DNA of 64,000 bases from Streptomyces sp. TG1A-8 (GCF_030499535.1 NZ_JASTLB010000001.1:3348001-3412000); one strand, 5' to 3'. Shown: positions 37,116-46,716, numbered from the stretch's first letter. Notes: a model not told the origin generated them from the sequence alone. Numbers and translations: made by a program.

Positions 37116-38336
37116 TCAGACCACTTCCACGCTCAGTCCCCGCAGGCCCCGGATCACGAAGTTGGGGGTGCGTTCCGGCTCCGCCGCCGGCGCCAGGGTC
37201 GGGGCCCGCTCCAGCAGGGCCGTCATCGAGGCCGCCAGTTCCATGCGGGCCAGCGGGGCGCCGATGCAGTAGTGGATGCCCGCGCTGAAGGAGATGTGCG
37301 GGTTGTCCCGGCGGGCGAGGTCCAGGGTGCCGGGATCCTCGAAGACGTCCGGGTCGTGGTTGGCGGAACCGAAGAGCATGGCGATCTCCGCGCCCCGCGG
37401 GATCGTCGTGCCGCCGATCTCGATGTCGTCCAGCACCCAGCGCTCGAAGAGCTGCAGCGGGGTGTCGTAGCGCATCAGCTCCTCCACGGCCGTGGGCACC
37501 AGGGAGTGGTCGGCGCGCAGGGCCGCCAGCTGGGCCGGGTTGCGGAACAGGGCCCACCAGCCGTTCACCGTGGCGTTGACCGTGGCCTCGTGGCCCGCGT
37601 TCAGCAGGAGCACGGCCGTGGAGACCATCTCCTGCCCGGTCAGCCGGTCGTCCTCGTCGTGGGCCGCGATCAGTCCCGAGATCAGGTCCTCCCCGGGCTC
37701 CTCGCGGCGGGCCGCGATCAGCTCCGTGAGGTAGTCCGAGAACTCCACCGACGCCCGGACCGCCCGCGCCGCCGTCTCCTCGGACGGGTTCAGCTCGTAC
37801 ATCCCGCAGATCGCCGCCGACCAGGGCCGCAGCAGCGGCCGGTCCGCCTCCGGGATGCCCAGCATCTCGGCGATCACCGCGACCGGCAGCGGTTCGGCCA
37901 CGTCCGCGAGCAGGTCGCCGCCGCCCGCCGCGACGAGCGCCCCCACCAGCTCGTGCGCCAGGTCCCGGACGTAGGGCCCGAGCCGCTCCACCGTGCGCGG
38001 GGTGAACGCCCTGGACACCAGGCGCCGGATGCGGGTGTGGTCCGGCGGCTCCAGGTCCAGCATGCCGTGGTCGTTCAGCACGTGGAACGGCTCGTGCTCC
38101 GGCGGGGGCGGGGTCCGGCCGAACTCCTCGTGCGTGAAGCGGTGCCGGTAGGTGCGGCCCAGCCGGCGGTCCCGCAGCAGCGCCGAGACGTCCGCGTGGT
38201 GCGGGACGAGCCACTGGTCGGTCGGGTCGTGGCGGATCACCCGGCCACGGGCCCGCAGTTCGGCGTAGGCCGGGTACGGGTCGGCGACGAACGCCGGGTC
38301 CCACGGGTCGAAAACGAGGTCCGAAGCAGCTGCCAT
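37116..38336 (-). CDS. Cytochrome P450 (CYP107-like)
   Basis: A 406-aa soluble P450. The oxygen-activating I-helix has NAGHEATVN (about 246-254, with an acid-His pair in place of the common GxxT variant), ExxR is at 286-289, and the haem-Cys357 is in FSAGIHYCIGAPLARME. The PPDHTRIRRLVSRAFTPR segment is typical of CYP107/105 types. Location beside purA in Streptomyces matches CYP107T1 of S. coelicolor from memory. The native substrate is not known. No ferredoxin gene is adjacent, so it must use shared redox partners. Confidence 0.9.
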   Translation of the reverse strand: MAAASDLVFDPWDPAFVADPYPAYAELRARGRVIRHDPTDQWLVPHHADVSALLRDRRLGRTYRHRFTHEEFGRTPPPPEHEPFHVLNDHGMLDLEPPDHTRIRRLVSRAFTPRTVERLGPYVRDLAHELVGALVAAGGGDLLADVAEPLPVAVIAEMLGIPEADRPLLRPWSAAICGMYELNPSEETAARAVRASVEFSDYLTELIAARREEPGEDLISGLIAAHDEDDRLTGQEMVSTAVLLLNAGHEATVNATVNGWWALFRNPAQLAALRADHSLVPTAVEELMRYDTPLQLFERWVLDDIEIGGTTIPRGAEIAMLFGSANHDPDVFEDPGTLDLARRDNPHISFSAGIHYCIGAPLARMELAASMTALLERAPTLAPAAEPERTPNFVIRGLRGLSVEVV

Positions 38337-38404
38337 GGACGGACGCTAGCCCGCCCCCGCCCGTCCCGACCAGGGGCGCCCCGATCCGCCGCGGCCGGGG
38401 CGGC

Positions 38405-39056
38405 TCAGCCGGGCGTGACCAGCCGGACCTCGCAGGCGAACACCGCCGCCTGCGTGCGGTCCCGCAGGCCCAGTTTCACCGGATCCGGCTCACGTGCGTC
38501 TTGACCGTCGACTCGGCCGCCACCAGCCGCCCGGCGATCTCCGCGTTCGCCAGGCCCTGCGCGATCGGGACCAGCCCCTCCGTCCCCCGCTCCGCCAGCT
38601 CCCCGTACGCCGCCCGCGCCGCCTGCGTCGGGCGGGGCGCCTGCGACAGCCGCGAGGACTCGGCGATCAGGCGCCGGGTCACCGACGGCGCCAGAGCGCC
38701 TCCCCGGACGCCACCACCCGCACCCCGTCGGCCGGCTGCCGCGCCGGGGCGTCCTTCAGCAGGAATCCGGAGGCGCCCGCCCGCAGCGCCTGGCAGACGT
38801 ACTCGTCCAGGTCGAACGCGGTCAGCACCAGCACCTTGGCCGCCGCGTCCGCGGCCACGGTCTCCCGGGTCGCCCCGATGCCGTTCAGGTCCGGCATGCG
38901 GATGTCCCTCAGCACCACGTCCGGGCCCAGTTCCCGGACCCGCTCGACCGCCTCGCGGCCGTTGACGGCCTCGCCGACGACCTCGATGTCCGGCATCGCG
39001 TTCAGCAGGACCGAGAAGCCCTCGCGGACCGTCATCCGGTCGTCCGCGATCAGCAC
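38405..39056 (-). pseudogene. NarL/LuxR response regulator disrupted by two frameshifts
   Basis: The receiver domain starts MLIADDRMTVREGF with phospho-acceptor Asp in VVLRDIRMPDLNG and Lys in FLLKDAP. At about 38694 a base is lost (GEAL then LAPSVTRRLIAES in another frame), and again at about 38482 (KTHVSRI then KLGLRDRTQAAVFACEVRLVTPG to the stop at 38405). Both losses fit a deletion within CCTGG. The HTH (GLANAEIAGRLVAAESTVKTH) is otherwise normal. It overlaps the 3' end of a kinase gene that is also broken. Confidence 0.8.
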
Positions 39057-39793
39057 GCGGATGGTCGTGCCGCGCCCTCGCCCGCACCGGGGACCGGCAG
39101 GAACACGGTCACCTCGTGGCCGCCGTCCGCTGGGCGGTCACCTCCCGCTGGGCCTGCCGGCGGATGTGCCGGACGGTGACGGCCAGCAGGACCAGCGCGG
39201 CAGGAACACCGTGGGGCCCGTGCCGGTGCCGGAGTGGCCCCGGCCGAAGGCGGCCTCGGCCCAGAAGCCGTACAGCGCGGTCAGCCCCCACAGCCAGGCC
39301 GCCGTGCGCGGACGGGTGCGCAGGGCCACGACCGTGAGGACCCTCAGGTGCGACGGGAAGCTGCTCGGCGGCCAGGGCCAGGTGTCGCGGCCGGCGCCGG
39401 TGACCGCGGTGAGCGCGGTCGCCACGAGCGACAGCAGAACACCCCGGCCGGGCGCACCAGGGTCAGCAGGACCGGGCCCAGGGCCAGCGGCGCGCACAGC
39501 AGCGCCGACGGGCCCGTGTGGCCGTCCGCCAGCGCGACGAGCGCCGCCGCCCCGCCGGCGGCCGCCACCGCCGCGTGCGGGGCCCGCCCCGCGTACTGCC
39601 GCGCGCGGTCCGGCAGGCGGCGGCCGAGCGGGCCGTCGGCGGCGGCGCGGGGCAGCGGGCGGTGGGCGAAGGCGTCGTGGAACAGGTCCTGCCGCAGCCC
39701 CCGCAGGGCGTCCGCGGCCAGCCGGAACGCGGGGCTGCGCGGCCTGCCCGCCGCCCCCGGCCCGGTCGTCTGCGTGTGCGTCGTCTCGGCCAC
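39050..39793 (-). pseudogene. Histidine kinase remnant lacking its catalytic core
   Basis: From GTG 39793 the N-terminal membrane region is readable: FRLAADALRGLRQDLFHDAF, ALVALADGHTGPSALLCAPLA, then after a one-base loss near 39437 LLSLVATALTAVTGAG and PHLRVLTVVAL-like SHLRVLTVVALRTRP, and after a second loss near 39200 LLAVTVRHIRRQAQREVTAQ. At about 39115 the sequence jumps directly to GGHEVTVFLPVPGAG, the very end of such kinases. The whole dimerisation/phosphorylation domain and ATPase domain (about 250 residues) are gone. The end overlaps the regulator gene, as in intact pairs. Confidence 0.82.
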
Positions 39794-39918
39794 GTACGAA
39801 CGGTAGGCCGGACCCCGCGTCCGGTCGTCCCCTTGGAGGGGGTGCCGGGGGTCCGTCCCAGGTACTACGCGTACCACGCGGCGGGGGCCGCCGCTCCGCC
39901 GGTCGCCGCGCACCCGTC

Positions 39919-40836
39919 TCACCGGGCGAGCCGGGCGATCTCCTCCGCCACCACCGCGCAGGCGCCCGCCGCCGGGTCGATCAGCGGGAAGTGGCCGGTG
40001 TCCTCCAGCAGCGTCAGGCCCACCGCCTCGCCCGCGTCCGCCGCGGCGTCCGCGTAGGACTCGGCCACCGCCTGCGGGACCACCCGGTCCGCACGGCCCT
40101 GGACGAGGGTGGTCGCGATGCCCGTCGGCAGGAGGAGGGCGGGGTCGGCGTACGGCCGGCGCTCCGCGAACGCCCCGTGCCCGCCGAGGAGCTGCACCGA
40201 CGCGTCGCCGCAGACGTTCAGCCTCGTCGCCACGGCCAGGTCCGCGATGGGGGCGAGCGCGACGACACCCCGCAGGGGGGCCGGTTCGTCGGTGCGCCAG
40301 GGGGCGTCGGCGGGCAGGACGTGCCGGGCCGCCGCCCACAGCGCCAGGTGGCCGCCCGCCGAGTGGCCGGTCAGCACGGTACGGCGCAGGTCGGCCCGGG
40401 GCAGGGCCGCGCGGGCCAGGGCGGGGAGGGCGTCCAGGGCGGCGGCGACGTCGTCGAAGGTGTCGGGCCAGCGGCCGGCGGGGAGGACGGGTCCGGTGCC
40501 GGGCGCGGGCCCCGCGCCGCCGGCGGGGACGCGGGGCGTGCCGCCCCGCCGGTACTCGACGCAGGCCACGGCGAAGCCCCGGCGGGCCAGGTGGTCCGCG
40601 AAGGGGGTGACGTGGCGGCGGTCGTGAGCGGCCCGCCAGGCCCCGCCGTGCAGGACGACGACGAGGGGGGAGGCGGGGGCTGCCCCGGGGCCCCGGCCGG
40701 GGCGGGGGACGTAGAAGTCGATCACCTGGTCGGGGTGGTCGCCGTAGGCGGCGGTGGCGTCGGGCACGACCGGGGCGTGCGAGAAGGCCGACGCCTCCTC
40801 GGCGGCGGCGCGGGCTGCTGCGGCGTCGTCCGGCAT
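39919..40836 (-). CDS. Alpha/beta hydrolase, probable kynurenine formamidase
   Basis: A 305-aa hydrolase with the oxyanion motif VVLHGGAWRAA, nucleophile Ser in LTGHSAGGHLALW, acid in VQGRADRVVP and His in DTGHFPLID. The HGGxW and context downstream of kynU and kynA on the same strand make N-formylkynurenine hydrolysis the likely job; the S. coelicolor gene at this place has that role as I remember. ATG 40836 is the start that fits; the 264-bp gap to kynU means it may have its own promoter. Confidence 0.82.
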   Translation of the reverse strand: MPDDAAAARAAAEEASAFSHAPVVPDATAAYGDHPDQVIDFYVPRPGRGPGAAPASPLVVVLHGGAWRAAHDRRHVTPFADHLARRGFAVACVEYRRGGTPRVPAGGAGPAPGTGPVLPAGRWPDTFDDVAAALDALPALARAALPRADLRRTVLTGHSAGGHLALWAAARHVLPADAPWRTDEPAPLRGVVALAPIADLAVATRLNVCGDASVQLLGGHGAFAERRPYADPALLLPTGIATTLVQGRADRVVPQAVAESYADAAADAGEAVGLTLLEDTGHFPLIDPAAGACAVVAEEIARLAR

Positions 40837-41099
40837 GCTCCGGCCTCTCAGCGGGGGGAACGGGTTCGGTGGGGGGACCAGGTGGAGGACCGGTCGCCGG
40901 CCGGGACGGTACCGGGCCGGTGACGTGGGGTCCCCCGGTCGGGAGCGGGCGGTCACGGGGGCGGACTGGTCGGGAGCGGGGGCCACGGGGGACGCCGGCC
41001 GGAGCGGGGGCCGCCGGGGCGTCGGCCGGGGGCGGTGGCGGTGCCGCCGGGGCCCGGCCCCGGCGCCCGGGCCGCAGCACGCCGGCTGCGGCGTCCCCG

Positions 41100-42341
41100 T
41101 CACCCCGCCCGGGCCGGCTCGGCCGTCGCCGCGCCCCCGGCCGGCCCGTCGCGGTCCGCCACGACCTCGCCCAGCACCCGGGCCGCCCTCTCCACGTCCG
41201 CGAAGCTCACGTACAGCGGGGTGAAGCCGAAGCGGAGGACGTCCGGGGCGCGGTGGTCGCCGACGACCCCCCGGGCGATCAGGCGCTTCATGACGTCCGC
41301 GGCGTCGGCACAGCGCAGGGCCACCTGGCTGCCCCGCTGCCCGTGGGGTCCGGGCGTCACGGAGGTGAGCCGGCCGGGCTCGGTGTACGCGGTGACGCAC
41401 TCCAGGAAGAAGTCCGTCAGGGCCAGGGACTTGGCGCGCACCGCGGCGAGGGAGACGCCGTCCCAGACCTCCAGCGCCGCCTCCAGGGCCAGCATGGACA
41501 GGATGTCCGGGGTGCCGACCCGGCCGCGCGCGGCGCCCGGTGCCGGGGTGTAGGACGGGGCCATGCCGAAGGGTTCGGCGTGGGAGTTCCAGCCGGGCAG
41601 CGGGGAGTCGAAGCGGGGCTGCAGCGCGCGCCGGACGTACAGGTAGGCCGGGGCGCCGGGGCCGCCGTTCAGGTACTTGTACGTGCAGCCGACCGCCAGG
41701 TCGACCCCGTGCTCGTCCAGGCCCACCGGCAGCGCGCCCGCGCTGTGGCACAGGTCCCACACCGCGAGCGCGCCGGCCGCGTGGCTCGCGGCGGTGAGGC
41801 CGGGCAGGTCGTGCAGGCGGCCGGTGCGGTAGTCGACGTGGTTCAGCAGTACCGCCGCCGTGCGCCGGCCCAGCGCGGCGGGGACCTCCTGCGGCGTCAC
41901 CGCGCGCAGGGTGCGGCCGGTGAGGCGGGCGGCGGACTCGGCGAGGTAGCCGTCCGTGGGGAAGGTGGTGGCGTCGACGAGGAGCTCGTCGCGGTGCTCG
42001 CCGGCCATGCGGACCGCCGCGACCAGTGCCTTGAAGACGTTGACGCTCGTCGAGTCGCCGACCACGATCTGGCCCGGTGCCGCGCCGACCAGCGGGGCTA
42101 TGCGGTCGCCGATCCGCTCGGGCGCCGCCCACCAGCCGCTCTCCTCCCAGGAGCGGATGCGCAGTTCGCCCCACTGCCGGCGCACGACGTCCGCCACCCG
42201 GTCCGGGACGTGCGCGGGCAGGGCGCCGAGCGAGTTGCCGTCGAGGTAGACGGTGCCGGGGTCGAGGACGAAACGGGAACGCAGCGGCGCGAGGCCGTCC
42301 GCGGCGTCCAGTTCCTTCGCCCGCAGGGACGGCTCAGACAT
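41100..42341 (-). CDS. kynU: Kynureninase
   Basis: A 413-aa PLP enzyme that cleaves kynurenine to anthranilate and alanine. Family motifs: VYLDGNSLGALP, WEESGWWAAPERIGDRIAPL, STSVNVFKAL, the PLP-binding HVDYRTG and WDLCHSAGALPV, and Lys222 in GCTYKYLNGGPGAPA. The ATG at 42341 overlaps the kynA stop by 8 bases. Its neighbours give a complete Trp to anthranilate route. Confidence 0.95.
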   Translation of the reverse strand: MSEPSLRAKELDAADGLAPLRSRFVLDPGTVYLDGNSLGALPAHVPDRVADVVRRQWGELRIRSWEESGWWAAPERIGDRIAPLVGAAPGQIVVGDSTSVNVFKALVAAVRMAGEHRDELLVDATTFPTDGYLAESAARLTGRTLRAVTPQEVPAALGRRTAAVLLNHVDYRTGRLHDLPGLTAASHAAGALAVWDLCHSAGALPVGLDEHGVDLAVGCTYKYLNGGPGAPAYLYVRRALQPRFDSPLPGWNSHAEPFGMAPSYTPAPGAARGRVGTPDILSMLALEAALEVWDGVSLAAVRAKSLALTDFFLECVTAYTEPGRLTSVTPGPHGQRGSQVALRCADAADVMKRLIARGVVGDHRAPDVLRFGFTPLYVSFADVERAARVLGEVVADRDGPAGGAATAEPARAG

Positions 42342-43182
42342 GGGACCTCGCCGTCCACAGCTCGGGGAACACGTTCTTGCGGGCGCGCTTCTCCAGCCAG
42401 GCCACGCCGGCGGAGCCGCCCGTACCGGGCTTGGCGCCCATCGCGCGCCGGGTGGCGACCAGGTGGTCGTTGCGCCAGCGCCACACCAGTTCGGCCACGT
42501 CGCTCAGCGCCTCCCCCAGACGGGCGAGCTCGGCGTCCTGGTCACCGGAGTAGATCTCCGCCCAGGCGGCCTCCACGGCGTCGCAGGGCTCGTAGGGCCG
42601 GGAGACGTCACGGCCGAGGACGGACGCCGGGACCGTGTGGCCGCGGCGCGCGAGGAGCCGTACGGCCTCGTCGTACAGGCTCGGCTCGTACAGGGCCTTC
42701 TCCAGTTCCGCGTGGACGCGCGGGGTGCCGCGGTGCGGGACGAGCATGGACGCGGACTTCTCGCCGAGCAGGAACTCCAGGCGGCGGTACATCGCGGACT
42801 GGAACCCGGAGCCCTCGCCGAGGGCGCCGCGGTACGCGTTGAACTGCGCGGGGGTCAGCTGGCCGAGCGGCTTCCAGGAGGCGTTCAGCGCCTCCAGCTC
42901 CCGCACCGAACGCTTCAGCGCCGCGACGGCGACCGGGACGTCGTCCGAGCGGAGCGCCTTCGCGGCCGTCTCCCACTCGTGCACGAGGACCGTGAACCAC
43001 AGCTCCATGACCTGGCTCGTGACCAGGAAGACCATCTCCCCGGGATCGTCGGACAGGGTGTGCTGGAGGTGGGTGAGCACGTCCGCCCTGACGTAGTCCT
43101 CGTACGGCGTCGTACCCGCGAAGTCGAGGTGCGGGGTCTCGGGCTCAGCGGCCTCGGCAGGGGGGTGAGCCTGGTGGGACAT
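42334..43182 (-). CDS. kynA: Tryptophan 2,3-dioxygenase
   Basis: A 282-aa haem dioxygenase that opens the indole ring. Signatures: TPYEDYVRADVLTHLQH, FLVTSQVMELWFTVLVHE (distal pocket), LTPAQFNAYRGALGEGSGFQSAMYR split over residues about 120-143, and the proximal haem ligand His in WRWRNDHLVATRR. ATG 43182 has AGGAG 6 bases upstream. It is the first gene of the kyn operon. No dedicated regulator is adjacent. Confidence 0.95.
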   Translation of the reverse strand: MSHQAHPPAEAAEPETPHLDFAGTTPYEDYVRADVLTHLQHTLSDDPGEMVFLVTSQVMELWFTVLVHEWETAAKALRSDDVPVAVAALKRSVRELEALNASWKPLGQLTPAQFNAYRGALGEGSGFQSAMYRRLEFLLGEKSASMLVPHRGTPRVHAELEKALYEPSLYDEAVRLLARRGHTVPASVLGRDVSRPYEPCDAVEAAWAEIYSGDQDAELARLGEALSDVAELVWRWRNDHLVATRRAMGAKPGTGGSAGVAWLEKRARKNVFPELWTARSHV

Positions 43183-43341
43183 CGCTGTCTCCTGTTGTTG
43201 CTCCGGGTGGCGGTCCGCCCCTGCCGATGCCGGCACGGGGGCCCCGGTCCCCAACCGAATCCTCCGCAATTCCCGCGGGCGCGGCAAGGCCCGTCCGCCG
43301 CCGGACGGGCCGCACCGCACCCCTCACGGGCCGTCCCGGGG

Positions 43342-43755
43342 TCAGCCGAGGGTCTGCGCCGCCGTCGGCGAGGAGTCCTCCAGGAACTGCGCGCAGCGCT
43401 CGTACTCCTCCTGCTCGCCGATCGCCTGCGCGGCGCGGGCGAGGGCGTGCAGGGCGCGCAGGAAGCCGCGGTTGGGCTCGTGCTCCCAGGGCACCGGGCC
43501 GTGGCCCTTCCAGCCACTGCGGCGCAGGGCGTCCAGGCCGCGGTGGTAGCCGGTGCGGGCGTAGGCGTACGACTCCACGACCGCGCCCCGCTCGTACGCC
43601 TCGTCGGCCAGCCGGGCCCAGGCGAGGGAGGAGGTGGGGTACTTGGCGGCGACATCCGCGGGCGCGGTGCCGGACGCCAGCAGCTCGCGGGGCTCCGGGA
43701 CGTCCGGGAGGTGGGTGGGGGGCGGGCCGCCGAGGAGGTTCTCGTGAATCGTCAT
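43342..43755 (-). CDS. DUF3151 family protein
   Basis: A 137-aa helical protein with the DUF3151 pattern: VAAKYPTSSLAWARLADEAY, SYAYARTGYHRGLDALRRSG, WKGHGPVPWEHEPNRGF, then LARAAQAIGEQEEYERCAQFL. These repeats look TPR-like. It is widespread in actinobacteria next to fba, with unknown function. ATG 43755 fits the conserved start. Confidence 0.9.
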   Translation of the reverse strand: MTIHENLLGGPPPTHLPDVPEPRELLASGTAPADVAAKYPTSSLAWARLADEAYERGAVVESYAYARTGYHRGLDALRRSGWKGHGPVPWEHEPNRGFLRALHALARAAQAIGEQEEYERCAQFLEDSSPTAAQTLG

Positions 43756-43852
43756 GGGCCCAGTCTGTCACCGGCGGCCGCGGCCGGCCGGTGGGTGCGG
43801 GCTCCCCGGGGGTTCCCGGACACCGGCCCGGCGTCCGGGCGCCCCCGGGCGC

Positions 43853-43903
43853 ACGGCGGGCCCGGCGCCGCGGACGGCGGGCCCGGCGCCGCGGACGGCG
43901 GGC
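43853..43903 (+). repeat. 21-bp tandem repeat between DUF3151 and fba
   Basis: The unit ACGGCGGGCCCGGCGCCGCG plus G occurs twice and partly a third time. It is rich in self-complementary GGGCCC/GGCGCC and may act as the terminator of the fba transcript. Confidence 0.7.
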
Positions 43904-43939
43904 CGGGCCCCTCGGCGCGCGCCTCGCGGCGCCCGGTGC

Positions 43940-44962
43940 TCACTTGATCCGGTTGCCCGCCGAGCGCAGGTGCCGCGTGGCCTCGACGACACGCTTGGCC
44001 ATGGACGCCTCGGCCAGCTTGCCCCAGGTGCGCGGGTCGTAGGCCTTCTTGTCGCCGACCTCGCCGTCGACCTTCAGGACGCCGTCGTAGTTCCTGAACA
44101 TGTGGTCGGCGACCGGGCGCGTGAAGGCGTACTGGGTGTCGGTGTCGAGGTTCATCTTCACGACGCCGTTCTCCAGCGCCGTCAGGATCTCCTGTTCGGT
44201 GGAGCCGGAGCCGCCGTGGAAGACGAAGTCGAACGGGGACTGCTTGCCGAACTTCGCGGCCACGCCCTCGCTCAGCTCCTTCAGCAGCTCGGGACGGAGC
44301 ACGACGTTGCCCGGCTTGTACACGCCGTGCACGTTGCCGAAGGAGGCGGCGAGCAGGTAGCGGCCCTTCTCGCCCAGGCCGAGGGCCTCGGCGGTGCGGA
44401 TCGCGTCCTCGACCGTGGTGTAGAGGGAGTCGTTGATCTCGTGCGAGACGCCGTCCTCCTCACCGCCGGTCGGGGTGATCTCCACCTCCAGGATGATCCT
44501 GGCGGCACGGGCCTGCTCCAGCAGGTCCCGCGCGATCTCCAGGTTGTCGGCGAGGGTCTCGGCCGAGCCGTCCCACATGTGGGACTGGAACAGCGGGCCG
44601 AGGCCGGCGTCGACGCGCTTCTTGGAGAGCGCGAGCAGCGGGCGGACGTACCCGTCGAGCTTGTCCTTCGGGCAGTGGTCGGTGTGCAGCGCGATGTTGA
44701 CCGGGTACTTCTCGGCGATGACGTGGGCGAACTCCGCCAGCGCGACCGCGCCGGTCACCATGTCCTTGCTGTACTGGCCGCCGAGGAACTCCGCGCCGCC
44801 GGTCGAGATCTGGACGATGCCGTCGCTCTCCGCCTCCGCGAAGCCGCGCAGAGCCGCGTTCAGGGTCTGGGTCGAGGTGACGTTGATGGCCGGGTAGGCG
44901 AACTTGCCTGCCTTCGCCCGGTCGAGCATCTCGTTGTAGACCTCGGGGGTTGCGATGGGCAT
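43940..44962 (-). CDS. fba: Class II fructose-bisphosphate aldolase
   Basis: A 340-aa zinc aldolase of glycolysis and gluconeogenesis. Zinc ligands lie in LHTDHCPKDKLDG, VEITPTGGEEDG, SFGNVHGVYKPGN and FHGGSGSTEQEI; the phosphate site is in MNLDTDTQYAFTRP. The N-terminal YAYPAINVTSTQTLNAALRG-like segment (FAYPAINVTSTQTLN) is standard. The single strong gene of central carbon metabolism here, preceded by a clean promoter gap. Confidence 0.97.
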   Translation of the reverse strand: MPIATPEVYNEMLDRAKAGKFAYPAINVTSTQTLNAALRGFAEAESDGIVQISTGGAEFLGGQYSKDMVTGAVALAEFAHVIAEKYPVNIALHTDHCPKDKLDGYVRPLLALSKKRVDAGLGPLFQSHMWDGSAETLADNLEIARDLLEQARAARIILEVEITPTGGEEDGVSHEINDSLYTTVEDAIRTAEALGLGEKGRYLLAASFGNVHGVYKPGNVVLRPELLKELSEGVAAKFGKQSPFDFVFHGGSGSTEQEILTALENGVVKMNLDTDTQYAFTRPVADHMFRNYDGVLKVDGEVGDKKAYDPRTWGKLAEASMAKRVVEATRHLRSAGNRIK

Positions 44963-45108
44963 CTGTCCGCTCCTTGGGTGTGCGGGTGAACGTTCTGCGT
45001 ACTACGGCCCTGACCTAGACCTTGGGGGTGACGTCATCGTCGGCCCCATCTTTCCAGACCGGACGCGCCGGCCGACGCCCCCGGTCGAGTCCGGGTCGGA
45101 GGAGCGCG

Positions 45109-45657
45109 TCAGTCCAGACCCAGTTCGTCCTTCGAGAAGGCGAACCGGTACGGCACGCCCGCGCCGGCCTCGATCTTCTCCGCGGCGCCGGTCGCCCGGT
45201 CGACGATGGTGGCGACGGCGACGACCTCGGCGCCGGCCTCGCGCACGGCCTCCACGGCGGTGAGCGGCGAGCCGCCGGTGGTGGAGGTGTCCTCCACCAC
45301 CAGGACGCGGCGGCCGGCGATCTCGGGCCCCTCCACCCGACGCTGCAGCCCGTGCGCCTTCGCCGCCTTGCGCACGACGAAGGCGTCCAGCTTCCTCCCG
45401 CGCGCGGCGGCGGCGTGCAGCATGGCGGCGGCGACCGGGTCGGCGCCCATGGTCAGTCCGCCCACCGCGTCGAACTCCAGGTCCGCGGTGAGGTCCAGCA
45501 GCACCCGGCCGACCAGCGGGGCGGCCTCGCCGTCGAGCGTGATGCGGCGCAGGTCGACGTAGTAGTCGGCCTCCAGACCCGAGGAGAGCGTCACCCTGCC
45601 GTGCACCACGGCCTTGTCCTTGATCTGCTGCAGCAGCGCGCCGCGTACGTCCGTCAT
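45109..45657 (-). CDS. pyrE: Orotate phosphoribosyltransferase
   Basis: A 182-aa enzyme that adds the ribose phosphate to orotate in pyrimidine synthesis. The PRPP-binding motif VLVVEDTSTTGGSPLTAVEA is normal, with SSGLEADYYVDLRRI, GGLTMGADPVAAAM and FVVRKAAKAHG (flexible loop). Length and position between fba and an aldose epimerase are typical of Streptomyces. Confidence 0.95.
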   Translation of the reverse strand: MTDVRGALLQQIKDKAVVHGRVTLSSGLEADYYVDLRRITLDGEAAPLVGRVLLDLTADLEFDAVGGLTMGADPVAAAMLHAAAARGRKLDAFVVRKAAKAHGLQRRVEGPEIAGRRVLVVEDTSTTGGSPLTAVEAVREAGAEVVAVATIVDRATGAAEKIEAGAGVPYRFAFSKDELGLD

Positions 45658-45667
45658 GGCAGCCAGC

Positions 45668-46456
45668 TTAGAGGCGGCGCCAGCTCCAGGTGGTCGTGGC
45701 CTCCAGCGGCTCCAGCGGCGTGACCAGGCGGGGCAGGGTGTTGAGCCCGTTGGGCGGGCCGGTCTGCGGCTCCACGCACACGGCCTCCTCCTGCTCGTCG
45801 TAGACCACGACCCACTGCTCGCGGCTGGTCACCCTCAGCTCCAGCCGCCCGGGCCAGGTGAGGGTGACGTCGACGCCGTCGGGCATGCCGAAGCAGTCGT
45901 CCCAGGGGCCGGGCCGGGGGTCGATCCGGTTGCCGGTGGGCAGGTGGTCGTCGCCGCGCTCCTCCTGCCAGGCCGGGGTGAAGTCCAGCCGTACGTCCTC
46001 GCCGCCGAGGTTCCGGCGGAACCAGGGGTGCCAGCCGATCTGCGCCGGGAAGGAGGAGTCGTACGTCTCCACGGACATGGTCAGCGTCAGGCTGTCCCCG
46101 GTCAGGGTGACCACCTGGGTGACGCGGCCGGAGTGCGGCCAGGGGTCGGTCAGTTCGTGGGTGAGGACGGCCTCGTGGGCGGCGGTGCGGGCGGTGCGCC
46201 AGACACCGTCGCGGGCGGTGCCGTGGATGGCGTGCGGCGGGGAGTTGAGCGGCATCCGGCGGACGGTGGCGCCGTCCAGGAAGCGGCCGTCCCGGATCCG
46301 TCCGCACCAGGGCACCATCGGGAAGCAGCCGAAGCGCTCGCCCTGCCGCAGCAGCTCCGTGCCGCCGATCCGCAGCCCCCCGATGCGGCCGCCGTGGCCG
46401 GGCCGCACGGTCGCTTCCGCGTCGCCCGCGGTCAGCGTGATGTCTTCGTTGCTCAC
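45668..46456 (-). CDS. Aldose 1-epimerase (galactose mutarotase) family protein
   Basis: A 262-aa beta-sandwich protein. Family residues: GGRIGGLRIGGTELL, MVPWCGRIRDGRF, HAIHGTARDGVWR (catalytic His region), and a C-terminal catalytic-acid area VCVEPQTGPPNGLN. It interconverts sugar anomers or acts on sugar phosphates (YeaD-like). It ends 11 bp after... upstream of pyrE on the same strand, so cotranscription is likely. Confidence 0.88.
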   Translation of the reverse strand: MSNEDITLTAGDAEATVRPGHGGRIGGLRIGGTELLRQGERFGCFPMVPWCGRIRDGRFLDGATVRRMPLNSPPHAIHGTARDGVWRTARTAAHEAVLTHELTDPWPHSGRVTQVVTLTGDSLTLTMSVETYDSSFPAQIGWHPWFRRNLGGEDVRLDFTPAWQEERGDDHLPTGNRIDPRPGPWDDCFGMPDGVDVTLTWPGRLELRVTSREQWVVVYDEQEEAVCVEPQTGPPNGLNTLPRLVTPLEPLEATTTWSWRRL

Positions 46457-46716
46457 GGGACGACCCTACTGGGGCGATCAAGGGGGCGCCGCCGGGCGCG
46501 GAGCGGCGTCCGGCCGGCGTCCGCCGGGGGAACGGGGCCGCCCGGAGGCGGGCGAGGGCGCCGGCGGACGCGTCCGGCACCGCCCGGGCGGGCGGCGCCA
46601 CGGCGGTGCTCCCGGACGGAGGCGGGCCGCACCGCGCTGCGCGGGACGGTCCCCGGTCCCGGTGGCTGCCGCGCGGGGCACGGACGCGGGGGCGCCGCAC
46701 CCGCGGCGGCGCTCGG

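Noticed and set aside
37116..43182. A biosynthetic gene cluster made of the P450, kynurenine genes and aminotransferases
   Set aside because: No scaffold-forming synthase is present; these genes are explained by core metabolism in Streptomyces.
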